Positions 9,625 through 19,883 are shown, numbered from the stretch's first letter. The stretch: 64,000 bases of DNA from Thermomonas flagellata (GCF_022419185.1 NZ_JAJOZK010000005.1:62001-126000), one strand, 5' to 3'. Numbers and translations are program-made. Notes: a model not told the origin generated them from the sequence alone.

Positions 9625-10524
9625 CTAGGGGGCGCCGGTGGCGTCCGTGTTGTGCAGTGCCGCGGATGCCGGCACCGGCCCGCGCGGGATGGCCTCCGCG
9701 CGGAACGCGGCCGGCGCCGCGGCGAGCCAGGCCTCGAGGCGCACGGCCGGAAGCGGGGCCTGGCCCAGCGCCGCCCACAGCGCGCGCAGCAGCGGCAGCG
9801 GCCGCGCGGGATCGACCGCGAGCGCGCCCTCGGACTTGGACAGCTTGCGGCCGTCCGCGCCGACCAGCAGCGGCAGGTGCAGGTAGCGCGGGGTGGGCAG
9901 GCCGAGCGCGCGCTGCAGCAGGATCTGGCGCGGGGTGGAGTCGAGCAGGTCGGCGCCGCGCACCACCTCGGTGATGCCCTGCGCGGCATCGTCTACCACC
10001 ACCGCCAGCTGGTAGGCCCATAGGCCGTCAGCGCGGCGCAGCACGAAGTCGCCCACCGCCAGATCCACCCGCTGTTCGATGCGGCCGTGCACGGCGTCCT
10101 CGAACGCCACCGTGCAGCCGTCCGCGACCCGCAGCCGGATCGCCGGGTCCGGGCGCCGCGCGCGCGCCACGCAGGCGCGGTGGATGCCCCCGGTGGCCGC
10201 GAGGTCCGCACGGCTGCAGTGGCATTCGAAGGCGAGGCCGGCGTCCAGCAGGCGCTCGAGCGCGGCCTGGTAGCGGGCACTGCGCCGGCTCTGCCGGATC
10301 ACCGCGCCGTCCGGGTGCAGGCCGAACGCGGCCAGGGTGGCCAGCTGCACCTGCGCCGCGCCGGGCACCTCGCGCGGCGGGTCGAGGTCCTCGATGCGCA
10401 CCCGCCATTGGCCACCGGCGCGGCGTGCCCGCAGCCAGCTGCCGAGCGCAGCCAACAGCGAGCCGGCATGCAGCGGTCCGGTCGGCGAGGGCGCGAAGCG
10501 GCCGCGGTAGCCGGCGCCGTTCAT
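9625..10524 (-). CDS. gluQ: Glutamyl-Q tRNA(Asp) synthetase
   Basis: Paralogue of glutamyl-tRNA synthetase without anticodon-binding domain; it activates glutamate and attaches it to queuosine of tRNA-Asp. The N-terminus [20 protein letters not shown] carries the HIGH-equivalent motif, [10 protein letters not shown] is the glutamate-binding loop, and [12 protein letters not shown] carries the KMSKS-like motif. A Cys cluster ([10 protein letters not shown] and HRACVAR) fits the family zinc site. At 299 residues it has the catalytic domain only. Start ATG at 10524; the gene is divergent from htpX with an 81-bp gap. Confidence 0.95.
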   Translation of the reverse strand: MNGAGYRGRFAPSPTGPLHAGSLLAALGSWLRARRAGGQWRVRIEDLDPPREVPGAAQVQLATLAAFGLHPDGAVIRQSRRSARYQAALERLLDAGLAFECHCSRADLAATGGIHRACVARARRPDPAIRLRVADGCTVAFEDAVHGRIEQRVDLAVGDFVLRRADGLWAYQLAVVVDDAAQGITEVVRGADLLDSTPRQILLQRALGLPTPRYLHLPLLVGADGRKLSKSEGALAVDPARPLPLLRALWAALGQAPLPAVRLEAWLAAAPAAFRAEAIPRGPVPASAALHNTDATGAP

Positions 10525-10605
10525 GCCGGGTGCGGCTTGAAGCCGTCGCCGGCCGGCCATACTGTCCGAATACGATCTCCGACGAGCTGCAGAGGACGAG
10601 GGCCG

Positions 10606-11496
10606 ATGTTCAAGCGAGTGTTCCTGTTCCTGGCGACCAACCTGGCCGTGCTGGCGCTGGTCAGTATCGTCATGTCGATCCTCGGGGTGAACCCGCAGGC
10701 GTTCGGTGGGCTGCTGGTGATGGCGGCGCTGTTCGGCTTCGGCGGCGCGTTCGTGTCCCTGCTGATGTCCAAGTGGGTGGCCAAGCGCACCACCGGCGCG
10801 CACGTGATCGCGCAGCCGTCCAACGAGGTCGAGCGCTGGCTGGTGGACACCGTGCGCCGGCAGGCCGAGGCGGCCGGGATTGGCATGCCCGAGGTGGCGA
10901 TCTACGACGCCCCGGAGATCAACGCCTTCGCCACCGGCGCCGACCGCAACAACGCGCTGGTGGCGGTGTCCACCGGCCTGCTGCGGGCGATGGACCGCGA
11001 CGAGGCCGAGGCGGTGCTCGGGCACGAGGTCAGCCACGTGGCCAACGGCGACATGGTGACCATGGCCTTGCTGCAGGGCGTGCTCAACACCTTCGTGATC
11101 GTGCTGTCGCGGGTGGTCGGGCGGGTCATCGACGGCTACCTGGGCAACCGCGACGGCTATGGCATCGGCTACTACGTCAGCGTGTTCGTGCTGGACATGG
11201 TGTTCGGCCTGTTCGCCTCGATGATCGCGATGTGGTTCTCGCGCTACCGCGAGTTCCGCGCCGATGCCGGCGGCGCCGCCCTGGCCGGGCGCCACAAGAT
11301 GATCGCCGCGCTGGAGCGGCTGGCGCAGACCTACGGCGAGAGCACCCTGCCCAAGCAGGTGGCGGCGTTCGGCATCAGCGGCGGGATCGGCCACGGCCTG
11401 CGCCGGCTGCTGATGAGCCATCCGCCGCTGGAGGAGCGGATCGCCGCCCTGCGCAACGCCTCCCCGGAGGCCCTGCGCGAGGGCCTGGCGGCCTGA
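10606..11496 (+). CDS. htpX: Membrane zinc metalloprotease HtpX
   Basis: Inner-membrane M48 peptidase that degrades misfolded membrane proteins. Two N-terminal membrane segments lie at about residues 5-25 and 33-55. The zinc motif HEVSH is in [13 protein letters not shown], followed by two hydrophobic segments around the [10 protein letters not shown] and [14 protein letters not shown] regions, and the distal Glu in [12 protein letters not shown]. The length of 296 residues is normal. The start follows an AGAGGACGAGG ribosome site. A weak promoter-like pair (TTGAAG, 15 bp, CATACT at 10558-10563) lies upstream. A strong terminator follows. Confidence 0.97.
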   Translation: MFKRVFLFLATNLAVLALVSIVMSILGVNPQAFGGLLVMAALFGFGGAFVSLLMSKWVAKRTTGAHVIAQPSNEVERWLVDTVRRQAEAAGIGMPEVAIYDAPEINAFATGADRNNALVAVSTGLLRAMDRDEAEAVLGHEVSHVANGDMVTMALLQGVLNTFVIVLSRVVGRVIDGYLGNRDGYGIGYYVSVFVLDMVFGLFASMIAMWFSRYREFRADAGGAALAGRHKMIAALERLAQTYGESTLPKQVAAFGISGGIGHGLRRLLMSHPPLEERIAALRNASPEALREGLAA

Positions 11497-11526
11497 GAGC
11501 CTGCGGCCCCGCTGCGCGTGCACCAC

Positions 11527-11556
11527 GACGCCCGCCACCCGGCGGGCGTCGCGTTT
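11527..11556 (+). terminator. Intrinsic terminator after htpX
   Basis: A perfect 10-bp stem GACGCCCGCC / GGCGGGCGTC with the loop ACCC at 11527-11550 is followed by GCGTTTT. It lies 30 bp after the htpX stop and 30 bp before the convergent fimX stop. Confidence 0.85.
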
Positions 11557-11585
11557 TCGGGCCTAGCGGCGCGGGCGCGGCCGGC

Positions 11586-13670
11586 TCAGCTGAAGTCGTA
11601 GTTCATCTCGGGCCCGCGCGGGGCCAGGAAGTCGCCCTGCACGTAGTCGACCCCGGCGGAGAACAGCAGGGTCATGCTGGCGGCGTCCTGCACACGGTCG
11701 GCGATCACCCGCATGCCCTGCGGCGCGGCGGCCCCGGCGATGCTGCGCACCTGCTGCTGCGACTGCGGATTGCGGGCGAGGTCGGCCATCAGCTGCGGGT
11801 CCAGCCGCACCAGGCCGGGTGCCACGTGCGCCAGCAACTGCAGCGAGTTGAGCCCGGCCCCGAAGCGGTCGAGCGCGACCTGCACCCCGTGCGCGCCGAG
11901 CCCGGCGATGAACTCCTGGCCCTCGCGCAGGCTGGTGAACAGCTTGGATTCGGGAATCGCCAGCACCAGCAACTCGCCGGGAACCCCGGCGGCGGCCAGG
12001 CGCTCGGCGACGTAGCCGGGCAGCAACGGGTCCTGCAGGCTGTCCTGCGAGACCGCCAGCAGCAGCCGGGTGTGGCGGCCGCCCGCCAGCCGCTGTCCGA
12101 TCAGCGCCACCGCGCGCGCGATCGCCCAGCGGTCGATCGCGCCGAGCAGGCCGTGCTCCTCGGCGATCGGCAGGTATTCGTCCGGCGCCACCGGGGCGTC
12201 GTCGCTGCCGCGCAGGCGTAGGGTCAGCTCGTACAGCTCGCGGCCGTCGCCCTGCAGGGCGATGATCGGCTGGAACTCGGGCTCGAAGCCATCCTCTGCG
12301 ATCGCCTGGCGGATGCGCGCGACCCAGGCCGCGATCCGCGCCTGTTCGGCGCGGTCCATGGCGCCGGGGTCGAACAGCTCGATCCGGTTGCCGCCGACCG
12401 CCAGCGCGGCGGCCACGCCCTGGCTGGCGCGCGCCAGCACCTGGCTGGTGCTGGCGATCTTCTCGCCGATCTGCACGCCGCCGAGGCTGACGGTCACATT
12501 GAGCGAATGCTCGCCGACCTCCAGCACGTGGCCGAGGAAGTCCTGGCGCACGCGCTCGGCCAGCGCGCTGGTCGCGGCATGGTCGCTGCCGTTGGCCAGC
12601 AGCGCCAGCTGGCGCTCGCCGAAGCGGGCCACCATCGCGTCGGGGGCGGCCTGCTGCAGGCGCGCGCCGACCGCGGCCAGCAGGCGGTCGGCGGCATCCA
12701 GCCCGATCACGTCGAGCAGGGTGCCCATGTGGTCCGGTTCGACCAGCAGCAGCGCGTGCTGGCCGCCGTGCGCGGCGGCGTCGGCGACCGCCGCGTCCAG
12801 CGCGGCGATGAACGCCGGCCGGTTGTAGAGCCCGGTCGCGGGGTCGCGCTGGCGCAGCTCCTCCAGCTGGCGCGCCAACTCCGGGTCGTGCTCGGCGGCC
12901 TGGCGGCGGAAGATCACCTGCAGGCAGGGCTCGCCCTCGTACTGCGCCGGGGTGAATTCCATCACCGCCGGGAAGTCGCGGCCCTCGGCGTCGCGCGCGG
13001 TCAGCTCGTAGCGCGGTGGCGGCGGTTCCCCGCGCGAGAGCTGCCGGAGCAGTTGCTTGAAGCCGGCCACGTGCGCGGGCGCGACCAGGTCCAGCAGCGA
13101 CATGCCCTCGATGTCCTCGAACGCGGCGAAGCCGAACATCTCCAGGTAGGCCTGGTTGGCGCGGATGTGCATGCCCTCGTGGATGTAGGCGATCGGGTCG
13201 CGCGAGGAGTCGATCAGGGCATCGCAGCGGCGCTCGCTCTCGCGCAGCTGCGCCTCCAGCCGGCGCTGCGAGCGGCGCGCGTCGAGGTCCTGCCAGGCGG
13301 CGCGCACGGCGCGCAGCAGCTGCTGCGGGCGCCCGCGCAGGGCCACCCCGTGCGCGCCCGCGGCCTGGATCGCGTCGAGCAGGTCGTCGTTCACGCCGTC
13401 CAAGACCGCCAGCAGGGGTACGTCGCGCCCGCTGCCGGCGACCACCGCCGCGACCTCTGCGAACGGCAGCTGGTGGGAGGCGTATTCGGCCAGCACCAGA
13501 TCCACCGCGCCGGCCTGCTGGAGGGCGGCGGCGAGGGCGTCGAGGGTCTCGGCGCGGGTCGGGCGCACCGCGATCCCGGCGTTGCGCAGGCTGCTGACGA
13601 TCGCCTCGGCTTCGTTGACCTGGTCGTCCACCAGAAGCAGGCGCAGGGCGGTGTCCTTGCCGATGACCAT
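11586..13670 (-). CDS. fimX: FimX-type REC-PAS-GGDEF-EAL c-di-GMP effector (degenerate domains)
   Basis: Domain order in 694 residues: receiver-like (about 8-130), PAS (about 145-265), GGDEF-like (about 275-425) and EAL-like (about 435-690). The GGDEF signature is replaced by ARFGERQLALL, and the EAL signature by ELTLRLRG where catalytic enzymes have E-A-L-L-R. The receiver has VDDQ near its start but no obvious phosphoacceptor Asp in VDLVLAEYA context. It is therefore predicted to bind c-di-GMP rather than make or degrade it, as FimX does when controlling type IV pili with PilZ and the PilB motor. FimX assignment rests on architecture and family knowledge. Monocistronic, convergent with htpX. 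Confidence 0.8.
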   Translation of the reverse strand: MVIGKDTALRLLLVDDQVNEAEAIVSSLRNAGIAVRPTRAETLDALAAALQQAGAVDLVLAEYASHQLPFAEVAAVVAGSGRDVPLLAVLDGVNDDLLDAIQAAGAHGVALRGRPQQLLRAVRAAWQDLDARRSQRRLEAQLRESERRCDALIDSSRDPIAYIHEGMHIRANQAYLEMFGFAAFEDIEGMSLLDLVAPAHVAGFKQLLRQLSRGEPPPPRYELTARDAEGRDFPAVMEFTPAQYEGEPCLQVIFRRQAAEHDPELARQLEELRQRDPATGLYNRPAFIAALDAAVADAAAHGGQHALLLVEPDHMGTLLDVIGLDAADRLLAAVGARLQQAAPDAMVARFGERQLALLANGSDHAATSALAERVRQDFLGHVLEVGEHSLNVTVSLGGVQIGEKIASTSQVLARASQGVAAALAVGGNRIELFDPGAMDRAEQARIAAWVARIRQAIAEDGFEPEFQPIIALQGDGRELYELTLRLRGSDDAPVAPDEYLPIAEEHGLLGAIDRWAIARAVALIGQRLAGGRHTRLLLAVSQDSLQDPLLPGYVAERLAAAGVPGELLVLAIPESKLFTSLREGQEFIAGLGAHGVQVALDRFGAGLNSLQLLAHVAPGLVRLDPQLMADLARNPQSQQQVRSIAGAAAPQGMRVIADRVQDAASMTLLFSAGVDYVQGDFLAPRGPEMNYDFS

Positions 13671-13705
13671 GGGCGCGGGGCTGTGGGCGTTGCGCGCAGG
13701 CTACA

Positions 13706-14746
13706 TCATTCCGCCGCGCGCGGGGATGGCGGCCACAGCGGGGTCTTGCCCGGTTCGCCGGGGATCTCGCGCACCAGCCGCGGCACCAGGTAGCCGGGCA
13801 GGCGCGCCGCCAGCGCCGCGTGCAGGGCCAGCGCGCGGGCATCGTCCACCTCGAAATGGGCGGCCCCCGCGACCCGGTCCAACTGGTGCAGGTAGTAGGG
13901 CAGCACGCCGGCGGCGAAGCCGCGTTCGCACAGGGCCGCCAGCGCCTCCACGTCGTCGTTCACCCCGCGCAGCAGCACGGCCTGGTTGAGCAGGCTGGCC
14001 CCGGTCGCGCGCAGGCGCGCCAGCGCGGCATCCACCGCGGGGTCGAACTCGTGGGCGTGGTTGGCGTGCAGCACCACCGTGACCGGCCAGGGCAGGTCGC
14101 CCAGCCAGGCCAGCAGGCCGGCATCCACCCGCTCGGGCAGCACCACCGGCAGCCGGGTGTGCAGGCGCAGGCGGCGCACGTGCGGGACCGCGCGCAGCGC
14201 ATCGGTCAGCTCGGCCAGCTTGTGGTCGGCCAGCGCCAGCGGGTCGCCGCCGGAGAGGATGACCTCGTGGATCGACGGATCGTCCACAATCCGCGCCACC
14301 GCCGCGCGCCAGCCGGCCGTCGCGGCGGTGTCCTCGGCGTAGGGATAGTGGCGGCGGAAGCAGTAGCGGCAGTGCACCGCGCAGCTGCCGGTGGCGATCA
14401 GCAGGGCGCGGCCGTGGTACTTGTGGATGACGCCGCCGCCGCGGCGCGCGGCGGCATCGCCGACCGCGTCCAGGGCGAAGCCGGGCACCACCCGCTCCTC
14501 GTCCAGCACCGGCAGCACCTGGCGCAGCAGCGGGTCGTGCGGGTCGCGCGGGCGCATCCGCGCCACGAAGCCGCGCGGTACGCGCAGCGGGAACTGCGCG
14601 GCGGCGGCGTCGGACAGGCCCGCGGCGAGGCGCTCCAAGCCCAGCAGCGCCAGCAGTTCGCGCGGATCGCGCACGGCCTCGCGCCAGGCCTGCTGCCAGC
14701 GGCGCGGGGCGGGAGGCTGCATCGCGGTGGGGGCTGCGGGTATCAT
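13706..14746 (-). CDS. epmB: EF-P beta-lysylation protein EpmB (radical SAM, lysine 2,3-aminomutase family)
   Basis: Converts alpha-lysine to beta-lysine for modification of EF-P. The radical SAM cluster motif is [15 protein letters not shown] (CxxxCxxC). [14 protein letters not shown] is the SAM-binding GGD segment, and [23 protein letters not shown] and [11 protein letters not shown] are typical of the aminomutase family. I chose the ATG at 14746 ([10 protein letters not shown]), which gives 346 residues and agrees with relatives. The next in-frame start is 14722. The gene is divergent from its substrate gene efp, and functional pairing is therefore clear. epmA is not in the window. Confidence 0.93.
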   Translation of the reverse strand: MIPAAPTAMQPPAPRRWQQAWREAVRDPRELLALLGLERLAAGLSDAAAAQFPLRVPRGFVARMRPRDPHDPLLRQVLPVLDEERVVPGFALDAVGDAAARRGGGVIHKYHGRALLIATGSCAVHCRYCFRRHYPYAEDTAATAGWRAAVARIVDDPSIHEVILSGGDPLALADHKLAELTDALRAVPHVRRLRLHTRLPVVLPERVDAGLLAWLGDLPWPVTVVLHANHAHEFDPAVDAALARLRATGASLLNQAVLLRGVNDDVEALAALCERGFAAGVLPYYLHQLDRVAGAAHFEVDDARALALHAALAARLPGYLVPRLVREIPGEPGKTPLWPPSPRAAE

Positions 14747-14840
14747 GGCGCGTCTGAATGCATCCACGCCCCGCCTTGCGCGGGGCGTTCCTGAATCCAC
14801 CAGTGTACGCCGCCCCTGCGGGTGGCCCCAAGGAGTACCC
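14741..14840 (+). promoter_or_regulatory. Putative efp promoter and leader with hairpin
   Basis: TATCAT at 14741-14746 is a good -10-like hexamer for efp; no convincing -35 is visible. The leader then contains a perfect 9-bp stem ACGCCCCGC / GCGGGGCGT with a 5-nt loop at 14766-14788, and ends with the ribosome site AAGGAG at 14830-14835. The hairpin is not followed by a T-run, so it may stabilise the mRNA rather than terminate it. Confidence 0.4.
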
Positions 14841-15407
14841 ATGGCCTCCCTCGGCATGAACGACGTCAAAGCCGGCCAGAAGATCCTGGTCAACAACGAG
14901 CCCTGCATCATCACCGAGACCGACTACGTCAAGCCGGGCAAGGGCCAGGCCTTCACCCGCGTGCGCTACCGCCAAATCCGCACCGGCCGGGTGCAGGAAA
15001 TCACCATGAAGTCGACCGACTCGGTGGAGGCCGCGGACGTGGTCGACACCGACATGCAGTACCTGTACAGCGACGGCGAGTACTGGCACTTCATGAACCC
15101 GGAGACCTTCGAGCAGATCCAGGCCGACAAGGCCGGCGTCGGCGATGCCGCCAAGTGGATCAAGGGCGAGGAAATGTGCATCGTGACCCTGTTCAACGGG
15201 GTGCCGATCCAGGTGACCCCGCCGAACTTCGTGGAGCTGAAGATCGTCGAGACCGATCCGGGCCTGCGCGGCGACACCTCCGGCGGCGGCGGCAAGCCGG
15301 CGACCCTGGAGACCGGCGCGGTGGTGCGCGTGCCGCTGTTCGTCGGCCAGGACGAGGTGATCAAGGTCGACACCCGCAGCGGCGAGTACGTCTCGCGCGT
15401 GAAGTGA
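14841..15407 (+). CDS. efp: Elongation factor P
   Basis: Translation factor that rescues ribosomes stalled at polyproline. The 188 residues contain the three-barrel fold; the modification loop reads KPGKGQAF with Lys34 as the beta-lysylation site, matching the presence of epmB next door. The C-terminal signature [20 protein letters not shown] is intact. The start ATG follows AAGGAGTACCC. No partner gene follows closely, since mtaD starts 60 bp on. Confidence 0.98.
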   Translation: MASLGMNDVKAGQKILVNNEPCIITETDYVKPGKGQAFTRVRYRQIRTGRVQEITMKSTDSVEAADVVDTDMQYLYSDGEYWHFMNPETFEQIQADKAGVGDAAKWIKGEEMCIVTLFNGVPIQVTPPNFVELKIVETDPGLRGDTSGGGGKPATLETGAVVRVPLFVGQDEVIKVDTRSGEYVSRVK

Positions 15408-15467
15408 TGCCCGCACCCGTCCGCGCCGGGCGCGGGCGGGGGGCGTGATGGCGAGGAACCCAACGAC

Positions 15468-16808
15468 ATGACCGAGCCCGCACCGCAGCCTTGCGACCTC
15501 CTGATCGAGGCCGGCTGGGTGGTGCCGGTCGAGCCGCACGGCGTGGTTCTGCATGACCACGCCGTCGCCGTCTCCGCGGGGCGCATCCTGGCCGTGCTGC
15601 CCACCGCCGAGGCGCGCGCCCGCTACGCCGCGAAGGAAACCGTCTCGCGCCCGGACGCCGCGCTGATCCCGGGGCTGGTCAACGCCCACGTCCACAACCC
15701 GATGACCCTGCTGCGCGGGGTGGCCGACGACCTGCCGCTGCAGGTCTGGCTGCAGCAGCACATCTGGCCGATCGAGGGTGCCCTGATCGGGCCGGAGTTC
15801 GTGGCCGACGGCATCGCCCTGGCGATCGTGGAGATGCTGCGCGGCGGCACCACCTGCTGCAACGAGAACTACTTCTTCCCGGACGTGCAGGCGGCGACCT
15901 ACCACCGGCACGGCTTCCGCGCCCGGGTCGGGCTGCCGGTGATCGACTTCCCGACCGCGTGGGCGCGCAGCGAGGACGAGTACTTCGCGCGCGCCGGCGA
16001 GGTGCACGACGCCTGGCGCGACGATCCGCTGGTGGCGACCGCGTTCGCCCCGCACGCGCCGTACACCGTCGGCGACGCCGCGTTCGCGCGGATCCGGATG
16101 CTGGCCGACCAGCTCGACATCCCGGTCCACTTGCACCTGCACGAGACCGCGCAGGAGGTGGCCGATTCGCTGCGTTTGCACGGGCAGCGGCCGCTGGCGC
16201 GGATCGACCGCCTGGGCCTGCTCAACGACCGCCTGGTCGCGGTGCACATGACCCAGCTCACCGAGGCCGAGATCGCCCTGTGCGCGCAGCGCGGGGTGAG
16301 CGTGGCGCACTGCCCGGAATCCAACCTCAAGCTGGCCTCCGGCTTCTGCCCGGCGGCGGCGCTGCAGCGGGCGGGGGTCAACCTCGCGATCGGCACCGAC
16401 GGCTGCGCCAGCAACAACGACCTGGACATGTTCGGCGAGCTGCGCACCGCGGCGCTGCTGGCCAAGGCGGTGGCGCAGGACGCGGCGGCGCTGGACGCCC
16501 ACGCCGCGCTGCGCGCGGCGACCCTCGGCGGCGCGCGCGCGCTCGGGTTCGAGCAGCAGATCGGCTCGATCGAAGCGGGCAAGCAGGCCGACCTGGTCTG
16601 CGTGGACCTGTCGCCGCCGGAGACCCAGCCGTTGCACCACGTGGTCTCGCAGCTGGTGTACGCCGCCGGGCGCCAGCAGGTCAGCGACGTGTGGATCGCC
16701 GGCCGGCGCAAGCTGGCGGACGGGCGCCTGACCGACATCGACCAGGAGGCGGTGCTCGCGCGCGCGCGGCAGTGGCGCGCGCGCATCGCCGCGGTGCGCC
16801 CGGCATGA
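15468..16808 (+). CDS. mtaD: 5-methylthioadenosine / S-adenosylhomocysteine deaminase (TRZ/ATZ amidohydrolase)
   Basis: Metal-dependent amidohydrolase of 446 residues predicted to deaminate MTA or SAH. Metal and substrate motifs are [16 protein letters not shown] (HxH), [22 protein letters not shown] (His-Glu), [15 protein letters not shown] and [17 protein letters not shown] (the metal Asp). The C-terminal segment returns to the composite beta-sandwich with [13 protein letters not shown]. It overlaps ubiG by four bases, which suggests joint expression of SAH disposal with a SAM-dependent methyltransferase. Substrate choice within the family cannot be settled from sequence. Confidence 0.88.
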   Translation: MTEPAPQPCDLLIEAGWVVPVEPHGVVLHDHAVAVSAGRILAVLPTAEARARYAAKETVSRPDAALIPGLVNAHVHNPMTLLRGVADDLPLQVWLQQHIWPIEGALIGPEFVADGIALAIVEMLRGGTTCCNENYFFPDVQAATYHRHGFRARVGLPVIDFPTAWARSEDEYFARAGEVHDAWRDDPLVATAFAPHAPYTVGDAAFARIRMLADQLDIPVHLHLHETAQEVADSLRLHGQRPLARIDRLGLLNDRLVAVHMTQLTEAEIALCAQRGVSVAHCPESNLKLASGFCPAAALQRAGVNLAIGTDGCASNNDLDMFGELRTAALLAKAVAQDAAALDAHAALRAATLGGARALGFEQQIGSIEAGKQADLVCVDLSPPETQPLHHVVSQLVYAAGRQQVSDVWIAGRRKLADGRLTDIDQEAVLARARQWRARIAAVRPA

Positions 16809-17518
16809 GTACGCCGGCGACCGCCAACGTGCGCCAGGCGGAACTGGCCAAGTTCGAGGCGCTGGCGCAGCGCTGGTGGGATCCGGACGGCCCGCAGAAG
16901 CCGCTGCACGCGCTCAACCCGGCGCGGCTCGGGTATGTCGCCGCGCGGGTGCCGCTGGCCGGCGCGCGCGTGCTCGACGTCGGCTGCGGCGGCGGCCTGC
17001 TCAGCGAGGCGCTGGCGCGCGCCGGCGCCGCCGTCACCGCGATCGACCTCGCCCCGGGCCTGCTCAAGGTCGCGCGCCTGCACGGGCTGGAATCCGGAGT
17101 GCAGGTCGAGTACCGGCAGGTCGCGGTGGAGGCGCTGGCGGAGGAACTGCCGGAGGCGTTCGACGCGGTGACCTGCATGGAGATGCTCGAGCACGTGCCC
17201 GACCCGGGCGCGGTGGTGCAGGCCTGCGCGACCCTGCTCAAGCCCGGCGGGCGCCTGCTGCTGTCCACCCTCAACCGCACCCCGGCCGCGTTCGCGCTGG
17301 CCATCGTCGGCGCCGAGTACGTCGCCCGCCTGCTGCCGCGCGGCACCCACCAGTACCGCGACTTCATCCGCCCGTCGGAGCTGGCGCACTGGCTGCGCGC
17401 GGCCGGGCTGGAGCTGGAGGACGTCAGCGGCCTGCGCTACGACCCGCTGCGCAACCGCGCCTGGGTCGGCGGCCGCCCGGACGTGAACTACCTGGCCTGC
17501 GCGCGCAAGCCGGAATGA
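16805..17518 (+). CDS. ubiG: Ubiquinone biosynthesis O-methyltransferase UbiG
   Basis: SAM-dependent enzyme carrying out both O-methylations in ubiquinone synthesis. The 237 residues show the N-terminal [19 protein letters not shown] typical of UbiG, motif [17 protein letters not shown], acidic motif [19 protein letters not shown] and the late NRTPAAF. The ATG at 16805 overlaps the mtaD stop. The gene end overlaps gph, giving a compact four-gene run. Confidence 0.96.
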   Translation: MSTPATANVRQAELAKFEALAQRWWDPDGPQKPLHALNPARLGYVAARVPLAGARVLDVGCGGGLLSEALARAGAAVTAIDLAPGLLKVARLHGLESGVQVEYRQVAVEALAEELPEAFDAVTCMEMLEHVPDPGAVVQACATLLKPGGRLLLSTLNRTPAAFALAIVGAEYVARLLPRGTHQYRDFIRPSELAHWLRAAGLELEDVSGLRYDPLRNRAWVGGRPDVNYLACARKPE

Positions 17519-18180
17519 GCGCCGCGCCGTTCCCGCGGGCGGTGTTGTTCGACCTCGACGGCACCTTGGTCGACAGCGCGCCCGACATGCTGGCCACGGT
17601 CAACCGCATGCGTGCGGCGCGCGGGCAGGGCCCGATGGCGCTGGCGACGCTGCGCCCGCACGTCTCGCGCGGCGCGCGCGCGATGAGCGCGGTGGCCTTC
17701 CCCGAGCTCGGCGGCGAGGTGCCGGCGGCGCTGGTGCAGGAGTTCCTCGCCACCTATGCGCAGGAGTTGGGCCGGCACGGCGGCCCGTTCCCCGGCGTGC
17801 CCGGGCTGCTGCAGGCGATCGAGGCCACCGGCCGCCGCTGGGGCATCGTCACCAACAAGCCCGAAGCGCTGGCACGGCAGGTGCTCTCGGGCCTCGGCTG
17901 GGACGGCCGCTGCGCGGTGCTGGTCGGCGGCGACACCCTGGCCGAGCGCAAGCCGCACCCGCTGCCCTTGCGGCACGCCGCGCAGGCGCTCGGGCTGGCG
18001 GCGGCTGATTGCGTGTACGTCGGCGACGATGCGCGCGACATCGCCGCCGCGCGCGCGGCGGGGATGCCCGCGCTGGTCGCGCTGTGGGGCTACCGCCTGC
18101 CCGACGAGGTGCCGGCGCAATGGGGCGCGGACGCGCTGTGCGCCGCCCCGGCCGCGGTGCAGGCCTGGCTCGGGCGCTGA
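17515..18180 (+). CDS. gph: HAD-IA phosphatase, phosphoglycolate phosphatase / MupP type
   Basis: 221-residue HAD hydrolase with the nucleophile motif [16 protein letters not shown], motif [10 protein letters not shown], motif III Lys in ERKPHPLPL and motif [18 protein letters not shown]. Family members next to ubiG have been shown in Pseudomonas to act as the N-acetylmuramate 6-phosphate phosphatase MupP, while others are phosphoglycolate phosphatases. Sequence alone does not separate the two here. It overlaps ubiG by four bases, and the next gene starts four bases after its stop. Confidence 0.85.
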   Translation: MSAAPFPRAVLFDLDGTLVDSAPDMLATVNRMRAARGQGPMALATLRPHVSRGARAMSAVAFPELGGEVPAALVQEFLATYAQELGRHGGPFPGVPGLLQAIEATGRRWGIVTNKPEALARQVLSGLGWDGRCAVLVGGDTLAERKPHPLPLRHAAQALGLAAADCVYVGDDARDIAAARAAGMPALVALWGYRLPDEVPAQWGADALCAAPAAVQAWLGR

Positions 18181-18183
18181 GCC

Positions 18184-18837
18184 GTGCAGGAGCGCCTCGG
18201 CCCGCTGCAGGAGACGCTGCGCGACTGGCGCGCGCAGTGGCCGGAATGGCAGGTCGCGGAGGCGTTCGTGCCGGCGTCGCAGCGCCTGCGTGCGGCGGCC
18301 TGGCTGGCGCTGCGCATGCAGCTGGCGCAGGCCGCGTGGGGCGGCGGCGATCCACGCCCGGGCACGGCCAAGCTCGGCTGGTGGGCGGAAGAACTGCAGG
18401 GCTGGGCGCAGGGGCGCCGGCGCCATCCGCTCGGGCAGGCGCTGCAGCCGGCCGCGGCGCCGTGGGCCGCGCTCGCACAGGCACTGCCGGTGCTGGCCGC
18501 GGCGCGTGCGTCGGCGGACAGCGGCGAGGACGCGCGCCTGCTCGCCGGCTGCGCGGCCGCGCAGGCCGCTGTGGCCGCCGCCCTGTTCGGGGTGGATGCG
18601 GCGGCATCGGACGCGGCCGCCGGCAGGCTGCTGGCCGGCGAGCGTCGCCTGCTGCAGCCGGCGGAGCATGGATCGCTGGCACTGCCGGACTTGCCGGGGC
18701 CGCTGGCCGCCACCCGCCCGGAACGGATCCACGCTGCGTTGGTGCAGGCGCGCCTGCGGCGCCGCGCGCTCGGGCATGCCGGGCCCGTGCCGCTGCCGGC
18801 GGCGCTGCTGCGGGCGTGGCGCGCGGCGCGCGGCTGA
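18184..18837 (+). CDS. Phytoene/squalene synthase-like protein, probably non-catalytic
   Basis: 217 residues, Ala-rich and helical. The stretch KLGWWAEELQGWAQGRRRHP matches the W-W-x-x-E-L segment followed by HP seen in trans-isoprenyl diphosphate synthases of the squalene/phytoene family and in NDUFAF6-like proteins. The Asp-rich catalytic motifs (DxxxD) are not evident, so a catalytic role is doubtful. The start is a GTG at 18184, four bases after the gph stop, making it the last gene of the mtaD-ubiG-gph operon. The true function is not known. Confidence 0.6.
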   Translation: MQERLGPLQETLRDWRAQWPEWQVAEAFVPASQRLRAAAWLALRMQLAQAAWGGGDPRPGTAKLGWWAEELQGWAQGRRRHPLGQALQPAAAPWAALAQALPVLAAARASADSGEDARLLAGCAAAQAAVAAALFGVDAAASDAAAGRLLAGERRLLQPAEHGSLALPDLPGPLAATRPERIHAALVQARLRRRALGHAGPVPLPAALLRAWRAARG

Positions 18838-18883
18838 GGCCCCGCGCACCGCAGCGTTGCGGGGATGCGCACCCCGCTGCGGC

Positions 18884-18889
18884 TAGAAT
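18884..18889 (+). promoter_or_regulatory. -10 element of folE2, consistent with a leaderless transcript
   Basis: TAGAAT ends seven bases before the folE2 ATG, so transcription would begin at or next to the start codon, and no ribosome binding site is seen. A near-palindrome GCGGGG-ATGCGCA-CCCCGC at 18859-18877 overlaps where RNA polymerase would sit and could be an operator. FolE2 genes are often controlled by Zur, but this sequence is too GC-rich to match a standard Zur box. Confidence 0.4.
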
Positions 18890-18895
18890 GCGCGC

Positions 18896-19816
18896 ATGGA
18901 CACCAAGATGCCTGCGCCCGTCCTGCCCGACGTGGCCGACGATGCCGCCGCCGAGGCGCGGCCGCTGGACTGGGTCGGGATGGACGGCCTGGACCTGCCG
19001 CTGCGCCTGCAGGACGGCGAGCCGCCGCTGCTGGTCCCGGCGCGGGTCGACGTGGCGGTCAACCTCGGCCGCGCCGGTACCCGTGGCATCCACATGTCGC
19101 GCCTGTACCTGCTGTTGCAGCAGCAGCTGGCGGGCGAGCCGCTGTCGGCGCCGGCGCTGCGGCGGCTGCTGGAGGCCTGCATCGCCTCGCAGCAGGGGCT
19201 GGCCGACCGCGCCCGCCTGCGCATCCGCTACGAGCACCTGCTGCAGCGGCCGGCGCTGGTGAGCGGCAACCTTGGCTGGAAGCGCTATCCGGTCGAGGTC
19301 GAGGCGCAGCTGCGCGAGGGGCGCCTGCAGCTCGCGCTCGGCTTCGCGTTCGAATACTCCAGCACCTGCCCGGCCTCGGCCGCGCTGTCGCGCCAGGCCA
19401 ATGCCGCGCGCTTCGGCGCCGACTTCGCCGGGGTGCGCCCGCTGTCGAACGAGGCGGTGCAGGCGTGGCTCGCCTCCGAGCGCGGGCTGGCGGCCACCCC
19501 GCATGCGCAGCGCAGCCGCGCGCAGGTGCGGGTCGAACTGCGGCCCAGCTTCGAGGCGCTGCCGCTGGCGGCGCTGGTCGACGCCGGCGAGGCCGCGCTC
19601 GGCACCCCGGTGCAGACCGCGGTCAAGCGCGAGGACGAGCAGGCCTTCGCCCAGGCCAACGCCGCCAACCTGATGTTCTGCGAAGACGCCGCACGCCGGA
19701 TCGCGGCGGTGCTGGCCGCGGATGCGCGGATCGCGGCGTGGCAGGTGCAGGTGGCGCATTTCGAGAGCCTGCATCCGCACGACGCGGTGGCCAGCGTCGC
19801 CGGGCGCAACGCCTGA
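18896..19816 (+). CDS. folE2: GTP cyclohydrolase FolE2 (type IB)
   Basis: Makes dihydroneopterin triphosphate from GTP for folate and queuosine synthesis, using metals other than zinc. The 306 residues carry the family Cys in EYSSTCPASAALSRQ and the downstream Glu in NLMFCEDAARR, plus GIHMSRLYLLL. FolE2 enzymes often back up the zinc-dependent FolE when zinc is scarce. The gene stands alone after the mtaD operon with its own putative promoter. A zinc-free dksA lies 1.3 kb downstream. Confidence 0.95.
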   Translation: MDTKMPAPVLPDVADDAAAEARPLDWVGMDGLDLPLRLQDGEPPLLVPARVDVAVNLGRAGTRGIHMSRLYLLLQQQLAGEPLSAPALRRLLEACIASQQGLADRARLRIRYEHLLQRPALVSGNLGWKRYPVEVEAQLREGRLQLALGFAFEYSSTCPASAALSRQANAARFGADFAGVRPLSNEAVQAWLASERGLAATPHAQRSRAQVRVELRPSFEALPLAALVDAGEAALGTPVQTAVKREDEQAFAQANAANLMFCEDAARRIAAVLAADARIAAWQVQVAHFESLHPHDAVASVAGRNA

Positions 19817-19824
19817 GGGCGGCC

Positions 19825-19849
19825 GGCGTGGCGGCACGCGGGCCACGCC
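19825..19849. terminator. Possible bidirectional hairpin between folE2 and the M23 gene
   Basis: GGCGTGG / CCACGCC forms a 7-bp stem around an 11-nt loop, between two convergent genes. No T-run follows on either strand, so termination is only suggested by location. Confidence 0.3.
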
Positions 19850-19883
19850 CGCGCCGGGGCGGCGGCTGCGTCGGTGGCTTCCG

